DNA of 64,000 bases from Rhodocyclales bacterium (lineage in GTDB: Bacteria > Pseudomonadota > Gammaproteobacteria > Burkholderiales > Rhodocyclaceae), in the NCBI GenBank assembly GCA_016214145.1, contig JACRPA010000006.1, positions 248,001 to 312,000 on the forward strand. Direction: 5' to 3'. Made by a program: the position numbers and the translations under genes. The notes under the pieces were generated by a model that was not told the origin of the DNA, did not search any database, and saw nothing but the letters and a program-made list of their open reading frames with translations. Of this stretch, positions 55,575 through 64,000 are shown piece by piece. Every line of letters starts with the position of its first letter. Position 1 is the first letter of the stretch.

Positions 55575-56140
55575 TGCTGCGTGTTCTGTTGGCGGCCGTA
55601 CTTCTTGCGCTGATGGCCGGTTGTGCCCTGCTGGAGCCGGCCGCGACGGCATCACGACCGGCGCGCGAGACTATCGAGACCTTTCGCATCGAGGGTCGCA
55701 TCGCCGTCCGCCGCGCCAAAGAGAGCTTTTCCGCCGGCATCGACTGGCGTCACGATGCGCAATCCGACGAAATAGTCATCAGCGGGCCGCTCGGCCAGGG
55801 ACTCGCCCGCCTGACCTCGGGCGGCGGCGCCGCACTGCTGGAGACGGCCGACCAGAAGCGCTATGTGGCGGCGGATCTGGACGGACTGTCCGAGCAGGTG
55901 TTCGGCACGCAGTTGCCGGTATCAGGACTGGGGCGCTGGGTGCTCGGGCGTTCGGCCTTCGGCGGCGGCGCCCGGCTGGACGAAGCAGGGAGGCTTGCAG
56001 GCCTCTCCGAGCAGGGATGGGTGATCGAATACTTGCGCTATGAGAGCGAGGCACGGGACGCCCTGCCGGAACTGCTGCAGGCCCGGCGCGAGGACGTTGA
56101 GGTACGCCTGAAAATCGACAGGTGGAGTTTGGCCAGATGA
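55574..56140 (+). CDS. lolB: outer-membrane lipoprotein receptor LolB
   Basis: A 188-residue lipoprotein with signal LLALMAGC (lipobox) and an 11-stranded half-barrel pattern; FRIEGRIAVRRAKESFSAGIDWRH matches the LolB core. It receives lipoproteins from LolA and inserts them in the outer membrane. ATG 55574 is in the upstream TGA (TGATG). The stop overlaps ispE (ATGA). The lolB-ispE-tRNA-prs order is classical. Confidence 0.93.
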   Translation: MLRVLLAAVLLALMAGCALLEPAATASRPARETIETFRIEGRIAVRRAKESFSAGIDWRHDAQSDEIVISGPLGQGLARLTSGGGAALLETADQKRYVAADLDGLSEQVFGTQLPVSGLGRWVLGRSAFGGGARLDEAGRLAGLSEQGWVIEYLRYESEARDALPELLQARREDVEVRLKIDRWSLAR

Positions 56141-56997
56141 CGGGCTGGGATAGCGCCTATCCGGCGCCGGCCAAGCTCAATCTCTTCCTCCATGTCGTCG
56201 GCCGCCGGCCCGACGGCTATCACCTGCTGCAGTCGCTTTTCCGCCTGATCGACCGCGGCGATACGCTGCGCTTCGCCCCGCGCGGGGATGGGCGCATCAT
56301 GCGCGCCCATCCGCTTGCCGGCGTGCCCGAGAAGAGCGACCTGTGCGTCCGCGCCGGACAGTTGCTCCAGGAGGCGTCCGGTTGCGAACAGGGTGTCGAG
56401 ATTGCGCTGGACAAGTGCCTGCCGATGGGTGGCGGGCTGGGCGGGGGCAGTTCCGACGCAGCCACCGTGCTGCTGGCGCTCAATCGTCTCTGGGACCTGA
56501 ACTGGCCGCGTGAGCGCTTGCAGGCGCTGGGGCTGCGGCTGGGCGCGGACGTACCTTTTTTCATCTTCGGACGCAGCGCCTTGGCGGAGGGGGTTGGCGA
56601 TGTTTTGCTGCCGGTCGAATTGCCCCCAGCCTGGTACCTCGTCATCGAACCATCAGTGAGCGTGCCGACCGCCGAAATTTTCGCCGCGCCGAATTTGACA
56701 CGGGATACGAAAGCCATCAAAATGGCGGACTTTTCAGCGGGTTGGGGTGTTGGTGGCCTGTTCGGCCACAACAATCTCGAGCCCGTCGTGTGCGGACGCT
56801 ACCCGGAGGTGGCGCGGGCGCTGGCCTGGCTCAGGCAGCACGCCGAAGCGCGCATGACCGGTTCCGGGGCTTGTGTTTTCGCCCCCTTTGCCGCCGAGCA
56901 GGACGCGCGCGCCGTGCTGGCGCGGATGCCGGAAGACATGATCGGCTGGGTTGCGCGAGGCTTGGACGAACACCCCCTGCGGGCACTCGCTGACTGA
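56137..56997 (+). CDS. ispE: 4-diphosphocytidyl-2-C-methyl-D-erythritol kinase
   Basis: A 286-residue GHMP kinase. PAPAKLNLFLHVVGRRPDGYH is the N-terminal motif, PMGGGLGGGSSDAATVLLAL the ATP loop, and RMTGSGACVFAPF the third motif. It phosphorylates CDP-ME in the MEP isoprenoid pathway. The start at ATG 56137 overlaps lolB; an earlier frame start adds five residues and is unlikely. tRNA-Gln follows 6 bases after the stop. Confidence 0.96.
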   Translation: MTGWDSAYPAPAKLNLFLHVVGRRPDGYHLLQSLFRLIDRGDTLRFAPRGDGRIMRAHPLAGVPEKSDLCVRAGQLLQEASGCEQGVEIALDKCLPMGGGLGGGSSDAATVLLALNRLWDLNWPRERLQALGLRLGADVPFFIFGRSALAEGVGDVLLPVELPPAWYLVIEPSVSVPTAEIFAAPNLTRDTKAIKMADFSAGWGVGGLFGHNNLEPVVCGRYPEVARALAWLRQHAEARMTGSGACVFAPFAAEQDARAVLARMPEDMIGWVARGLDEHPLRALAD

Positions 56998-57003
56998 AAT
57001 TCT

Positions 57004-57080
57004 TGGGGAGTCGCCAAGCTGGTTAAGGCACCGGATTTTGATTCCGGCATGCGAAGGTTCGAATCCTTCCTCCCCAGCCA
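57004..57080 (+). tRNA. tRNA-Gln (anticodon TTG), CCA encoded
   Basis: The cloverleaf closes: acceptor TGGGGAG with CTCCCCA, anticodon stem CCGGA/TCCGG, loop TTTTGAT with anticodon TTG at 57038-57040, T-arm AGGTTCGAATCCT. The discriminator is G77 followed by encoded CCA (57078-57080). It lies 6 bases after ispE and is probably processed from a longer transcript with prs. Confidence 0.97.
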
Positions 57081-57089
57081 AAATTGAGA

Positions 57090-57118
57090 ATGCGGGCAGG
57101 TGAATCACCTGCCCGCAT
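57090..57118 (+). other. perfect 13-bp hairpin between tRNA-Gln and prs
   Basis: ATGCGGGCAGGTG, loop AAT, then the exact complement, 10 bases after the tRNA CCA. Only CGTTTGC follows, so it is a weak terminator at best. It may shield the tRNA 3' end during processing or act in the prs leader. Confidence 0.6.
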
Positions 57119-57152
57119 CGTTTGCGAAAACGTAATCGTCCACGAGGCGCGC

Positions 57153-58103
57153 ATGGCGTACGACAGCCTGATGGTATTTACGGGGAACGCCAACCCCAAG
57201 CTTGCCGCCGATGTGGTGAGGCGTCTCAACATCTCGCTCGGGCGAGCCACGGTGGGCCGCTTCTCCGACGGCGAAGTCAATGCCGAGATCATGGAGAACG
57301 TCCGCGGCAAGGACTGCTTCATCCTGCAGTCGACCTGCGCGCCGACCAACGACAACCTGATGGAACTGATCATCATGGTTGATGCGCTGAAGCGCTCCTC
57401 GGCCGGGCGTGTCACCGCAGCGATTCCCTACATGGGCTATTCGCGCCAGGACCGCCGGCCGCGCTCGGCGCGCGTGGCGATTTCGGCCAAGGTGGTGGCG
57501 AACATGCTGCAGGCGGCAGGGGTCGACCGGGTGCTGACGGTGGACCTGCATGCCGACCAGATCCAGGGCTTCTTCGACATCCCGGTGGACAACGTCTATG
57601 CGGCGCCGATCCTGCTTGGCGACATCTGGAAGAACCAGCACAAGGATCTGCTGGTCGTGTCGCCGGACGTCGGCGGCGTGGTGCGGGCGCGGGCATTGGC
57701 CAAACGGCTGGAATCCGACCTCGCCATCATCGACAAGCGCCGCCCGAAGGCCAACGTGTCCGAGGTGATGAACATCATCGGCGAAGTGGACGGCCGCACC
57801 TGCGTCATCATGGACGACATGGTGGATACCGCCGGCACCTTGTGCAAGGCGGCGCAGGCCCTGAAGGATCACGGCGCCGCCAAGGTGCTGGCCTACTGTA
57901 CGCATCCCGTGCTGTCGGGCAGCGCGGTGCAGCGCATCGGCGATTCGGTGCTCGACGAACTGGTGGTGACGGACACCATCCCGCTGCGCGAGGAAGCCAA
58001 AGCCTGCGCGCGCATCCGGCAGATTTCCATCGCCGAACTGCTGGCTGAAACGATGCTGCGCATCAGCAACGAGGAGTCGGTTTCCTCGCTGTTCATGGAA
58101 TGA
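57153..58103 (+). CDS. prs: ribose-phosphate pyrophosphokinase
   Basis: A 316-residue PRPP synthase. [18 protein letters not shown] begins the fold, [12 protein letters not shown] is near the ATP site, and [18 protein letters not shown] is the PRPP-binding loop. It makes PRPP from ribose 5-phosphate and ATP. ATG 57153 after GAGG fits the family length. An open frame back to 57084 crosses the hairpin and is not coding. It is followed by rplY. Confidence 0.96.
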   Translation: MAYDSLMVFTGNANPKLAADVVRRLNISLGRATVGRFSDGEVNAEIMENVRGKDCFILQSTCAPTNDNLMELIIMVDALKRSSAGRVTAAIPYMGYSRQDRRPRSARVAISAKVVANMLQAAGVDRVLTVDLHADQIQGFFDIPVDNVYAAPILLGDIWKNQHKDLLVVSPDVGGVVRARALAKRLESDLAIIDKRRPKANVSEVMNIIGEVDGRTCVIMDDMVDTAGTLCKAAQALKDHGAAKVLAYCTHPVLSGSAVQRIGDSVLDELVVTDTIPLREEAKACARIRQISIAELLAETMLRISNEESVSSLFME

Positions 58104-58153
58104 TTTTTTAACCCCCTGCCTGGTCGCGGTCAGGGTTTTACTGGAGCAAGCAA

Positions 58154-58840
58154 ATGAAAATCGAGTTCAACGCAAACAAGCGCGAACTGCAGGGCACCGG
58201 AGCGAGCCGCCGCCTGCGCCGCGCGGGCAAGGTGCCCGGCATTCTCTACGGTGGCGAAACGGCGGCTCAGCCGATCGAAGTGGACCACAACCAGCTTTTC
58301 CATCAGCTCAAGCTGGAGGCCTTCCATGCTTCCGTGCTGAGCATGAACCTGGACGGCCAGAAGCAGCAGGTGCTGCTGCGCGACTACCAGATGCATGCCT
58401 TCAAGCCGCAGGTGCTGCATGCGGATTTCCAGCGCGTCGCCGCCGACAGGAAGATCCACATGAAAGTGCCGTTGCACTTCATCAATGCCGACATTGCTCC
58501 GGGCGTCAAGCTGCAGGGCGGCGTGGTCAGTCATGTTCTGAACGAGCTGAATGTCACCTGTCTACCGGGCGACCTGCCCGAGTTCATCGAAGTGGACATG
58601 AAGGACGTTGCGGTCGGCCATTCGATCCACGTCAAGGAACTCAATCTTCCGAAGGGCGTCGAGGCGGTGCTGCACCGGAACGAAAACCCGGTCGTGGCCA
58701 CCATCGTCGTGCCGCGCGGCACGACTGAAGCCGATCTGGCGGCGGGCGAGGAAGTAGCTGCCACCACCGCCGCGCCGGCTGCGGCGCCGGCTGCCGCTGG
58801 CGCAGCCGCGGCTCCGGCCAAACAGCCCGAGAAGAAATAA
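58154..58840 (+). CDS. rplY: 50S ribosomal protein L25 (CTC long form)
   Basis: A 228-residue protein: a 5S rRNA-binding L25 domain (residues 1-90), a TL5/CTC C-terminal beta domain (about residues 95-185), and a low-complexity Ala-rich tail ending AKQPEKK. The long form is usual in betaproteobacteria. It lies between prs and pth, as expected. A stem TGCGGCGGC/GCCGCCGCA follows at 58848. Confidence 0.95.
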   Translation: MKIEFNANKRELQGTGASRRLRRAGKVPGILYGGETAAQPIEVDHNQLFHQLKLEAFHASVLSMNLDGQKQQVLLRDYQMHAFKPQVLHADFQRVAADRKIHMKVPLHFINADIAPGVKLQGGVVSHVLNELNVTCLPGDLPEFIEVDMKDVAVGHSIHVKELNLPKGVEAVLHRNENPVVATIVVPRGTTEADLAAGEEVAATTAAPAAAPAAAGAAAAPAKQPEKK

Positions 58841-58847
58841 GCGCGCT

Positions 58848-58868
58848 TGCGGCGGCATTGCCGCCGCA
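58848..58868 (+). other. hairpin between rplY and pth
   Basis: TGCGGCGGC, ATT, GCCGCCGCA lies 18 bases before the pth GTG. No T-run follows. It may modulate pth translation or RNA decay. Confidence 0.45.
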
Positions 58869-58885
58869 TCGCCCCGCTTCTACCC

Positions 58886-59479
58886 GTGGCTGCGCCGCGC
58901 CTCATCGTCGGCCTGGGCAATCCGGGCGCCGAATATGCCGATACCCGGCATAACGCCGGCTTCTGGCTGTGCGTACGGCTGGCGGCGAAGCTCGGCGCGG
59001 AACTCAAGCGCGAATCCCGCTTTCACGGCATTGCCGGCCGCACGCACGGGCAGGCGTGGCTGCTGATGCCGCAGACCTTCATGAACTGCTCCGGGCAGGC
59101 GGTGGCGGCCTTGGCGCGTTTCTACCGCATTCCGCCCGCGGACATGCTGGTCCTGCACGACGAGATCGACCTGCAGCCGGGCGCGCTGCGCCTGAAGTTC
59201 GGCGGCGGACTGGGCGGGCATAATGGGCTCAAGGATATCGCCGCGCACTTGGGGACGCAGGATTTCTGGCGCCTGCGCATCGGCGTCGGCCACCCCGGCG
59301 ACCGCAATCAGGTGGTGGACTACGTCCTGAAAAAACCGCGCAGCGAAGAACGATCGCTGATCGAGGAAGCGCTGGAACGCGCACTCGACGCCTGGCCGTC
59401 GCTAGCTCAGGGCGAATACCCTGCCGCCATGCAGAAGATCAATACCCGGCCGGCACCGCCAGCCGCTGAAGGAAAGTGA
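58886..59479 (+). CDS. pth: peptidyl-tRNA hydrolase
   Basis: A 197-residue enzyme. [21 protein letters not shown] contains catalytic His22, and [11 protein letters not shown] and LPHDEIDL-like [12 protein letters not shown] complete the site. It recycles peptidyl-tRNA. I choose GTG 58886 because the family starts just before this motif; a TTG at 58847 would translate through a hairpin. It follows rplY as usual. Confidence 0.95.
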   Translation: MAAPRLIVGLGNPGAEYADTRHNAGFWLCVRLAAKLGAELKRESRFHGIAGRTHGQAWLLMPQTFMNCSGQAVAALARFYRIPPADMLVLHDEIDLQPGALRLKFGGGLGGHNGLKDIAAHLGTQDFWRLRIGVGHPGDRNQVVDYVLKKPRSEERSLIEEALERALDAWPSLAQGEYPAAMQKINTRPAPPAAEGK

Positions 59480-59494
59480 CCACCTGCCCCCCAG

Positions 59495-59515
59495 CCCCCT
59501 CCCCGAGGGAGGGGG
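59495..59515 (+). other. G/C hairpin between pth and ychF
   Basis: CCCCCTCCC, CGA, GGGAGGGGG in the 112-base gap. It has no T-run. It resembles a common intergenic stem and may terminate weakly. Confidence 0.4.
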
Positions 59516-59591
59516 TGACGCCGGTTCAGCCGCTGACGCGGCTTCCAATTGATTGGCCGTTGCCTCCTTGGGGCGGCCCTGCGGAGACAAC

Positions 59592-60683
59592 ATGAGCCTC
59601 AAATGCGGCATCGTCGGCCTGCCCAACGTCGGCAAGTCCACACTCTTCAATGCCCTGACCAAGTCCGGCATTGCGGCGGAGAACTATCCTTTCTGCACCA
59701 TAGAGCCCAATGTCGGCATCGTCGAGATGCCCGATTCGCGCCTGGAGCAGCTGGCCACGATCGTCAAGCCGCAGCGCGTCCTGCCGGCGACGGTGGAGTT
59801 CGTGGACATCGCCGGACTGGTGGCGGGCGCTTCCAAGGGTGAGGGTTTGGGCAACCAGTTTCTCGCCAACATTCGAGAGACGGACGCCATCGTCCATGTC
59901 GTGCGCTGCTTCCACAATGAGAACATCGTGCACGTATCGGGTGAGGTGAGGCCGCTTTCCGACATCGAGACCATTGAGACCGAGCTGGCCCTGGCCGACC
60001 TGGCGACGGCGGAAAAGGCGCTGGCGCGCTATCGCAAGCCGGCCCAGGCCGGCGACAAGGAGGCCAAGCTACTGGTGGCGGTGCTCGACAGGTGCGTGGC
60101 GCAGTTGAACCAGGCGAAGCCGGTGAGAGCGCTCGACCTGTCGAAGGAGGAGCGGGCCAACCTCAAGTCTTTCTGCCTCATCACGGCGAAGCCGACCCTG
60201 TATGCCGCCAACGTCGACGAAGGCGGCTTCAGGGACAATCCCTTGCTGGCGGCGGTGGAGACGCATGCGGCGAAAGAGAAGGCGCCGGTGGTGGCCTTCT
60301 GCGCGGCCATGGAGGCCGAGATCGCCGATCTGGCGGACGAGGACAAGGCAGTTTTCCTGGCGGACATGGGGTTGCAGGAGCCAGGACTCAACCGCCTCAT
60401 CCGTGCCGGCTACCTGTTGCTCGGATTGCAAACCTACTTTACCGCCGGCGTGAAGGAAGTCCGGGCGTGGACCATCCACGCTGGCGATACCGCCCCCCAG
60501 GCGGCCGGCGTGATCCATACCGACTTCGAGCACGGCTTCATCCGCGCCGAAGTGATTTCGTTCGCCGATTTCATTGCCTGCAAAGGCGAGCAGGGGGCGA
60601 AGGAGGCCGGCAAGATGCGGCTGGAGGGAAAGGACTATGTCGTGCACGACGGCGACGTCATGCACTTCCGCTTCAATGTGTAG
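59592..60683 (+). CDS. ychF: redox-regulated ATPase YchF (OLA1/Obg-like)
   Basis: A 363-residue P-loop protein. [14 protein letters not shown] is G1, [20 protein letters not shown] is G3, and the C-terminal TGS domain holds [13 protein letters not shown] and [16 protein letters not shown]. It is an ATPase tied to ribosome function and oxidative stress. ATG 59592 has GGAGA upstream. The stop overlaps the convergent GGDEF gene by 11 bases. Confidence 0.96.
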   Translation: MSLKCGIVGLPNVGKSTLFNALTKSGIAAENYPFCTIEPNVGIVEMPDSRLEQLATIVKPQRVLPATVEFVDIAGLVAGASKGEGLGNQFLANIRETDAIVHVVRCFHNENIVHVSGEVRPLSDIETIETELALADLATAEKALARYRKPAQAGDKEAKLLVAVLDRCVAQLNQAKPVRALDLSKEERANLKSFCLITAKPTLYAANVDEGGFRDNPLLAAVETHAAKEKAPVVAFCAAMEAEIADLADEDKAVFLADMGLQEPGLNRLIRAGYLLLGLQTYFTAGVKEVRAWTIHAGDTAPQAAGVIHTDFEHGFIRAEVISFADFIACKGEQGAKEAGKMRLEGKDYVVHDGDVMHFRFNV

Positions 60684-62622
60684 GCGTGTTGTCCGGGGGC
60701 TGTCCGGCCTGGCGCGCGGACACTGAGGAATCGACGGCCGGGCCGGCTCTGTCGGCGAAGTGATAGGCGGCCCCTCCCGCCTGCTTGGCGCGGTACATGG
60801 CGATGTCCGCCTTCTGCATCAGCCCCTCCATGCTGGCGGCGTGATCGGGGAAATGCGCGATGCCGACCGAGACGCCGAGCAGGTACCGGCGCCCGCCGGC
60901 CTCGACCGGTTCCCGTATCGCCTCAATAGCCTTCTCGGCCACCCGCGTGGCATCTCTCGGGTGGGCCATTTCCTGAAGCAGGATGACGAACTCGTCTCCG
61001 CCCAGGCGCGCAACGGTGTCGATCTCGCGCACGAGGCTGCGCAGGCGCTGGGCGATGGCAACGAGTACGGTGTCGCCCGCCGAATGCCCATCGGTGTCGT
61101 TGATTATCTTGAAGTCGTCGAGATCGAGCAGCAGCAGCGCGACCAGATGGCCGCTGCGACGGGCAAGCGCGAGCGCCTGTTCCGCGCGGTCGCCGAGCAG
61201 GCGTCGGTTGGGCAGGCCGGTCAGCGTGTCGTGATGGGCGAGATGGCGGAATTGCTCGGCGGCATGGACGCGCTCGCTGATGTCGGTGCCGACGCCATGG
61301 TAACCGGCGAAGTCGCCGTTCTCGTCGAAGGCCGGGTTGCCGCTGATGGAGAACCAGCGCTGCTCTCCAGAAGGCAGTCCGATTTCATAGACGAAATCGC
61401 GAAAGGGTTGATGTGCCAGCAGCGCTTCCTTGTGTGCACGCCATTGCTCAGGCGTGATGCCACCGAGTTGATTGACTTCCCAGCGCGATTTCCCCAGCAA
61501 CTTGCCGATGTCGATGCCGATCTTCTCCAGCGCCGGCCCGCTGAAACGGGTGAAGCGGAAATCGGCGTCCTGTTCCCAGTACCAGTCGGTGGAAAGCGAT
61601 ACCAGGTCACGGAAGCGCTGCTCGCTGGCCTTCAATTCCGTCTCGGTGCGCAAGCGTTCGCTGATGTCAGTGCCCATCCACACCACGCCCAAGTCAAGAT
61701 TGGCCGGATCGACCGCCATGCCGCTGATTTCCGCCCAGAATAGTTCGCCGTTCTTGCGGCGCAATTGCACGATGGCGCTATACGGCTTGCCTGCACTGAT
61801 GGTCGCCATGCAGTCGTGGGCGAATCGGCTCCAGTCTTCATAGCTCGGCCACCAGGCCCAGGCCGGCTTGCCGATGGCCTCGTCGAGGCCGTAGCCGAAC
61901 AAGGCACACCACTGCCGGTTGCACTTGGCCAGATAATTCGGCCTGAGCAGGCCGATGGCTTCCGCCGCCGAATCGAAAATCGCCTTGTGTTCGGCTGCCA
62001 GGGCCTCGCTTTCGAAGCGCCCGCGGAAGGTGACAACCAGATTGCGATGGAGGGCGTCATGCACGCCGGCGAGGACGACAATGTAAATTAGGACCGCCCA
62101 ACCGGCTGCGGCGATCCCGTCCGGATGACCGAAGAGCAGAAATAAGAGCGCCGGAAACACCAGGGGCGCCATGAAGGCGTAATAGGCATGGCGCGAGGGG
62201 GCGAGCACGGCGGTGGCGCCCAGGCAGACCGTGCACAGGGTGAGGATGAAAAATAGACGTGCGAACTCGCCCGCCTGGGGAGCAAGCAGCCAGACGGCCA
62301 TGCCCCAGAGAAATCCGCCGGCCGCCGTCTTGACCGAGAACCAGCGCTCCCAGCGTGGCGCATCCTCGACCCGGGGCTGTCGGACGTGGTAGCGCCGTTG
62401 CATCCAGATCAGAGCGCCGACATTGCAAAACATCAGCGTAAGCCAGACGAGCAGCACACCGTGCGCGACGACGGACCACATCCACACCGCCACCAGCAGC
62501 GTGGCGGCGAGGGTGGCGGCGATCGAGGTACGCGAGAGCGTGAACAGCAGGCGCACCCGCTCGGCATGGCATGCCATGCTCACGCCGGACTGCCAGTTCT
62601 CAAGCCGGTACGGCTCTGACAC
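60673..62622 (-). CDS. membrane PAS-PAS-GGDEF diguanylate cyclase
   Basis: A 649-residue protein with about six N-terminal helices (residues 24-190), two PAS domains (about residues 210-325 and 335-460, each ending GTDISER), then a GGDEF domain with [10 protein letters not shown] at residues 539-548. The inhibitory site RxxD (REID) lies exactly five residues before GGDEF, so product feedback is likely. It would make cyclic di-GMP in response to a signal sensed by the membrane or PAS part. A GTG start at 62622 fits. No EAL domain is present. It could influence the polysaccharide locus, but no sequence link is seen. Confidence 0.93.
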   Translation of the reverse strand: MSEPYRLENWQSGVSMACHAERVRLLFTLSRTSIAATLAATLLVAVWMWSVVAHGVLLVWLTLMFCNVGALIWMQRRYHVRQPRVEDAPRWERWFSVKTAAGGFLWGMAVWLLAPQAGEFARLFFILTLCTVCLGATAVLAPSRHAYYAFMAPLVFPALLFLLFGHPDGIAAAGWAVLIYIVVLAGVHDALHRNLVVTFRGRFESEALAAEHKAIFDSAAEAIGLLRPNYLAKCNRQWCALFGYGLDEAIGKPAWAWWPSYEDWSRFAHDCMATISAGKPYSAIVQLRRKNGELFWAEISGMAVDPANLDLGVVWMGTDISERLRTETELKASEQRFRDLVSLSTDWYWEQDADFRFTRFSGPALEKIGIDIGKLLGKSRWEVNQLGGITPEQWRAHKEALLAHQPFRDFVYEIGLPSGEQRWFSISGNPAFDENGDFAGYHGVGTDISERVHAAEQFRHLAHHDTLTGLPNRRLLGDRAEQALALARRSGHLVALLLLDLDDFKIINDTDGHSAGDTVLVAIAQRLRSLVREIDTVARLGGDEFVILLQEMAHPRDATRVAEKAIEAIREPVEAGGRRYLLGVSVGIAHFPDHAASMEGLMQKADIAMYRAKQAGGAAYHFADRAGPAVDSSVSARQAGQPPDNTPTH

Positions 62623-62756
62623 GCCTTCCCCTCGCTGCTGTCATCGTGGAGCCGCGATCCTATTCGCAATTGTCATGAATCGCCGTGAAAAGCGTCACAC
62701 TTCGCGCCAGCGGCGGGTTTCGGCCGACGATCGGCACCCTGCGCTATCATCCCGCT

Positions 62757-63680
62757 ATGCCGAGTATCGACAAGCCCGCGCAAGGCTACCGGGGACGGTT
62801 TGCTCCTTCGCCGACGGGCCCGCTGCATTTCGGCTCCCTTGTTGCCGCTGTCGGCAGTTACCTCGATGCGCGCGCCGCGGGCGGCGAATGGCTGCTGCGC
62901 ATGGAAGACGTGGACGAGCCGCGTACGGTGGCGGGCGCCGCTGCCGCCATCCTGCATTCACTGGAGCGCCTGGGCTTTGCCTGGGATGGCGAAGTCGTGT
63001 ATCAGAGCCGGCGCAAGCCGCTATACCGTGCCGCCTTCGAGCGGCTGCGTCTCGCCGGCGCCGTATTCGCCTGCGCCTGCACCCGGCGTGAAGTGGCGGA
63101 TTCCGCACTCGGCATCGACGCCGCGCCGCGCTATCCCGGCACCTGTCGCAATGGCCTGCCGCAGGCGCGCGAGGCACGTGCCTGGCGGCTCAAGGTCGAG
63201 CCCGGAAAGGTGTGCTTCGAGGATGTGCTGCAGGGGCGGATTTGCCAGGACCTGGCCGCCGAGGTCGGCGACTTCATCGTGCTGCGTGCCGACGGCTGTT
63301 TTGCCTATCAGCTGGCGGTCGTGACGGATGACGCCGAGGAGGGAATCAGCCATGTCGTGCGCGGCGCCGACCTGCTCGACTCGACGCCGCGCCAGATCTG
63401 CCTGCAGCGGCATCTCGGCCTGGCGCAGCCGACCTACCTGCACCTGCCGGCCGCAGTCAATGCGGCGGGGGAGAAGCTGTCGAAGCAGACGCGCGCCAAG
63501 CCGATCGATGTCGCCCGACCGCAGGCGGCCCTGGTGGCTGCGCTCGAATTCCTCGGTCAGCAGCCGCCCGCGGATCTGCAGGATGCCGGCCTGGATCATC
63601 TGTGGCGCTGGGCGATAATGAACTGGAACCGAAGCGGGCTGCCGAGTTGCCGCTTCGCGGCGGTGCCGGAAGCGTATTGA
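62757..63680 (+). CDS. gluQ: glutamyl-Q tRNA(Asp) synthetase
   Basis: A 307-residue GluRS-like enzyme lacking the anticodon domain. FAPSPTGPLHFGSL holds the HIGH motif. A zinc site is formed by CACTRRE and YPGTC. KLSKQTRAK is the KMSKS equivalent. It attaches glutamate to queuosine in tRNA-Asp. ATG 62757 fits the family start; the longer upstream frame is not conserved-looking. It lies divergent from the GGDEF gene. Confidence 0.95.
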   Translation: MPSIDKPAQGYRGRFAPSPTGPLHFGSLVAAVGSYLDARAAGGEWLLRMEDVDEPRTVAGAAAAILHSLERLGFAWDGEVVYQSRRKPLYRAAFERLRLAGAVFACACTRREVADSALGIDAAPRYPGTCRNGLPQAREARAWRLKVEPGKVCFEDVLQGRICQDLAAEVGDFIVLRADGCFAYQLAVVTDDAEEGISHVVRGADLLDSTPRQICLQRHLGLAQPTYLHLPAAVNAAGEKLSKQTRAKPIDVARPQAALVAALEFLGQQPPADLQDAGLDHLWRWAIMNWNRSGLPSCRFAAVPEAY

Positions 63681-63697
63681 ACGGGACGAGGTGCGCG

Positions 63698-64000
63698 ATG
63701 ATCGACGACGTTGCCGGCCTGCGCCGGATTCTGATGCAGAACCGCACGATTGCGGTGGTGGGCCTTTCCGCCAACTGGTACCGGCCGAGCTATTTCGCCG
63801 CCAAGTACATGCTCGACCACGGCTACACGGTCATACCCGTCAATCCCGGCTATCCGGAAGTGCTCGGACAGACGTGCTATCCCTCGCTACGCGACGTGCC
63901 GCAGAAAGTGGACATCGTCGATTGCTTCCGGAGGGCGGAGGACATCCCGGCCGTCGCGGACGAGGCGATCGCTATCGGCGCCAGAGTGTTGTGGATGCAA
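63698..64000 (+). CDS. CoA-binding (YccU-type) protein, 3' end beyond window
   Basis: 101 codons are open to the right edge. RTIAVVGLSANWYRPSYFAAKYM is the CoA_binding Rossmann start, followed by VIPVNPGYPEVLGQ and VDIVDCFRRAEDIP, then GARVLWMQ. The full family length is about 140 residues, so roughly 40 are missing. It lies 17 bases after gluQ with ACGAGG upstream. Function of the family is undefined apart from CoA/nucleotide binding. Confidence 0.88.
   Translation, partial: MIDDVAGLRRILMQNRTIAVVGLSANWYRPSYFAAKYMLDHGYTVIPVNPGYPEVLGQTCYPSLRDVPQKVDIVDCFRRAEDIPAVADEAIAIGARVLWMQ

Noticed and set aside
57084-57152. An earlier start for prs
   Set aside because: It would translate the hairpin after the tRNA. 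The family start and ribosome site are at 57153.

Overview
The window is a high-GC chromosomal segment, almost certainly from a betaproteobacterium. Rhodocyclales or Nitrosomonadales are my best guess from gene order and protein character; no rRNA is present to test it. Supporting signs are the ftsY-ftsE-ftsX-rpoH block, the lolB-ispE-tRNA-Gln-prs-rplY-pth-ychF run, and a cox operon with DUF2970, DUF2909, Surf1, heme O synthase and SCO genes.

Region A (1-19942) is a surface-polysaccharide locus. It opens with a methyltransferase cut by the window edge. A visibly lower-GC module follows: acyl carrier protein, MaoC dehydratase, SDR reductase and an FkbH-type HAD protein, which looks like a device that builds an acyl substituent on an ACP. 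Next come two paralogous GT2 glycosyltransferases and a TylF-like methyltransferase on the minus strand. Two DUF4143-type ATPases are interleaved with a GT4 glycosyltransferase and a phosphoglycosyl transferase. A modification block follows (carbamoyltransferase, SGNH-like protein, MBOAT O-acyltransferase), then a DegT aminotransferase, a CapD/WbpM dehydratase and galE.

Region B (20059-25445) is a secreted M10 RTX metalloprotease with its type I exporter ATPase and membrane-fusion protein; no TolC is present. Region C (25466-35147) holds housekeeping genes: apaH, a HIT protein, a PfkB kinase, tpx, a DUF3426 protein, prmA, accC, accB, aroQ, a TlpA-like thioredoxin, an uncharacterised gene and mpl. 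Region D (35148-43238) is an aa3/caa3-type cytochrome oxidase operon with assembly factors. No ctaA is present in it. Region E (43331-46814) is rpoH-ftsX-ftsE-ftsY on the minus strand, with a perfect CIRCE (HrcA operator) directly upstream of rpoH.

Region F (46898-64000) carries an M16 peptidase pair, rsmD, coaD, a ferredoxin, a dynamin-like GTPase, mutM, a TPR lipoprotein, lolB, ispE, tRNA-Gln, prs, rplY, pth, ychF, a PAS-GGDEF membrane protein, gluQ and a partial CoA-binding protein.

The most unusual signals are four copies of a paired-hairpin (BIME/REP-like) element. One lies in frame inside the capD-like gene, and others supply TAG stop codons to neighbouring genes. Also notable are the CIRCE before rpoH, palindromes in front of both DUF4143 ATPases, a G9 tract inside the FkbH catalytic motif, and a 37-bp direct repeat upstream of coxB.
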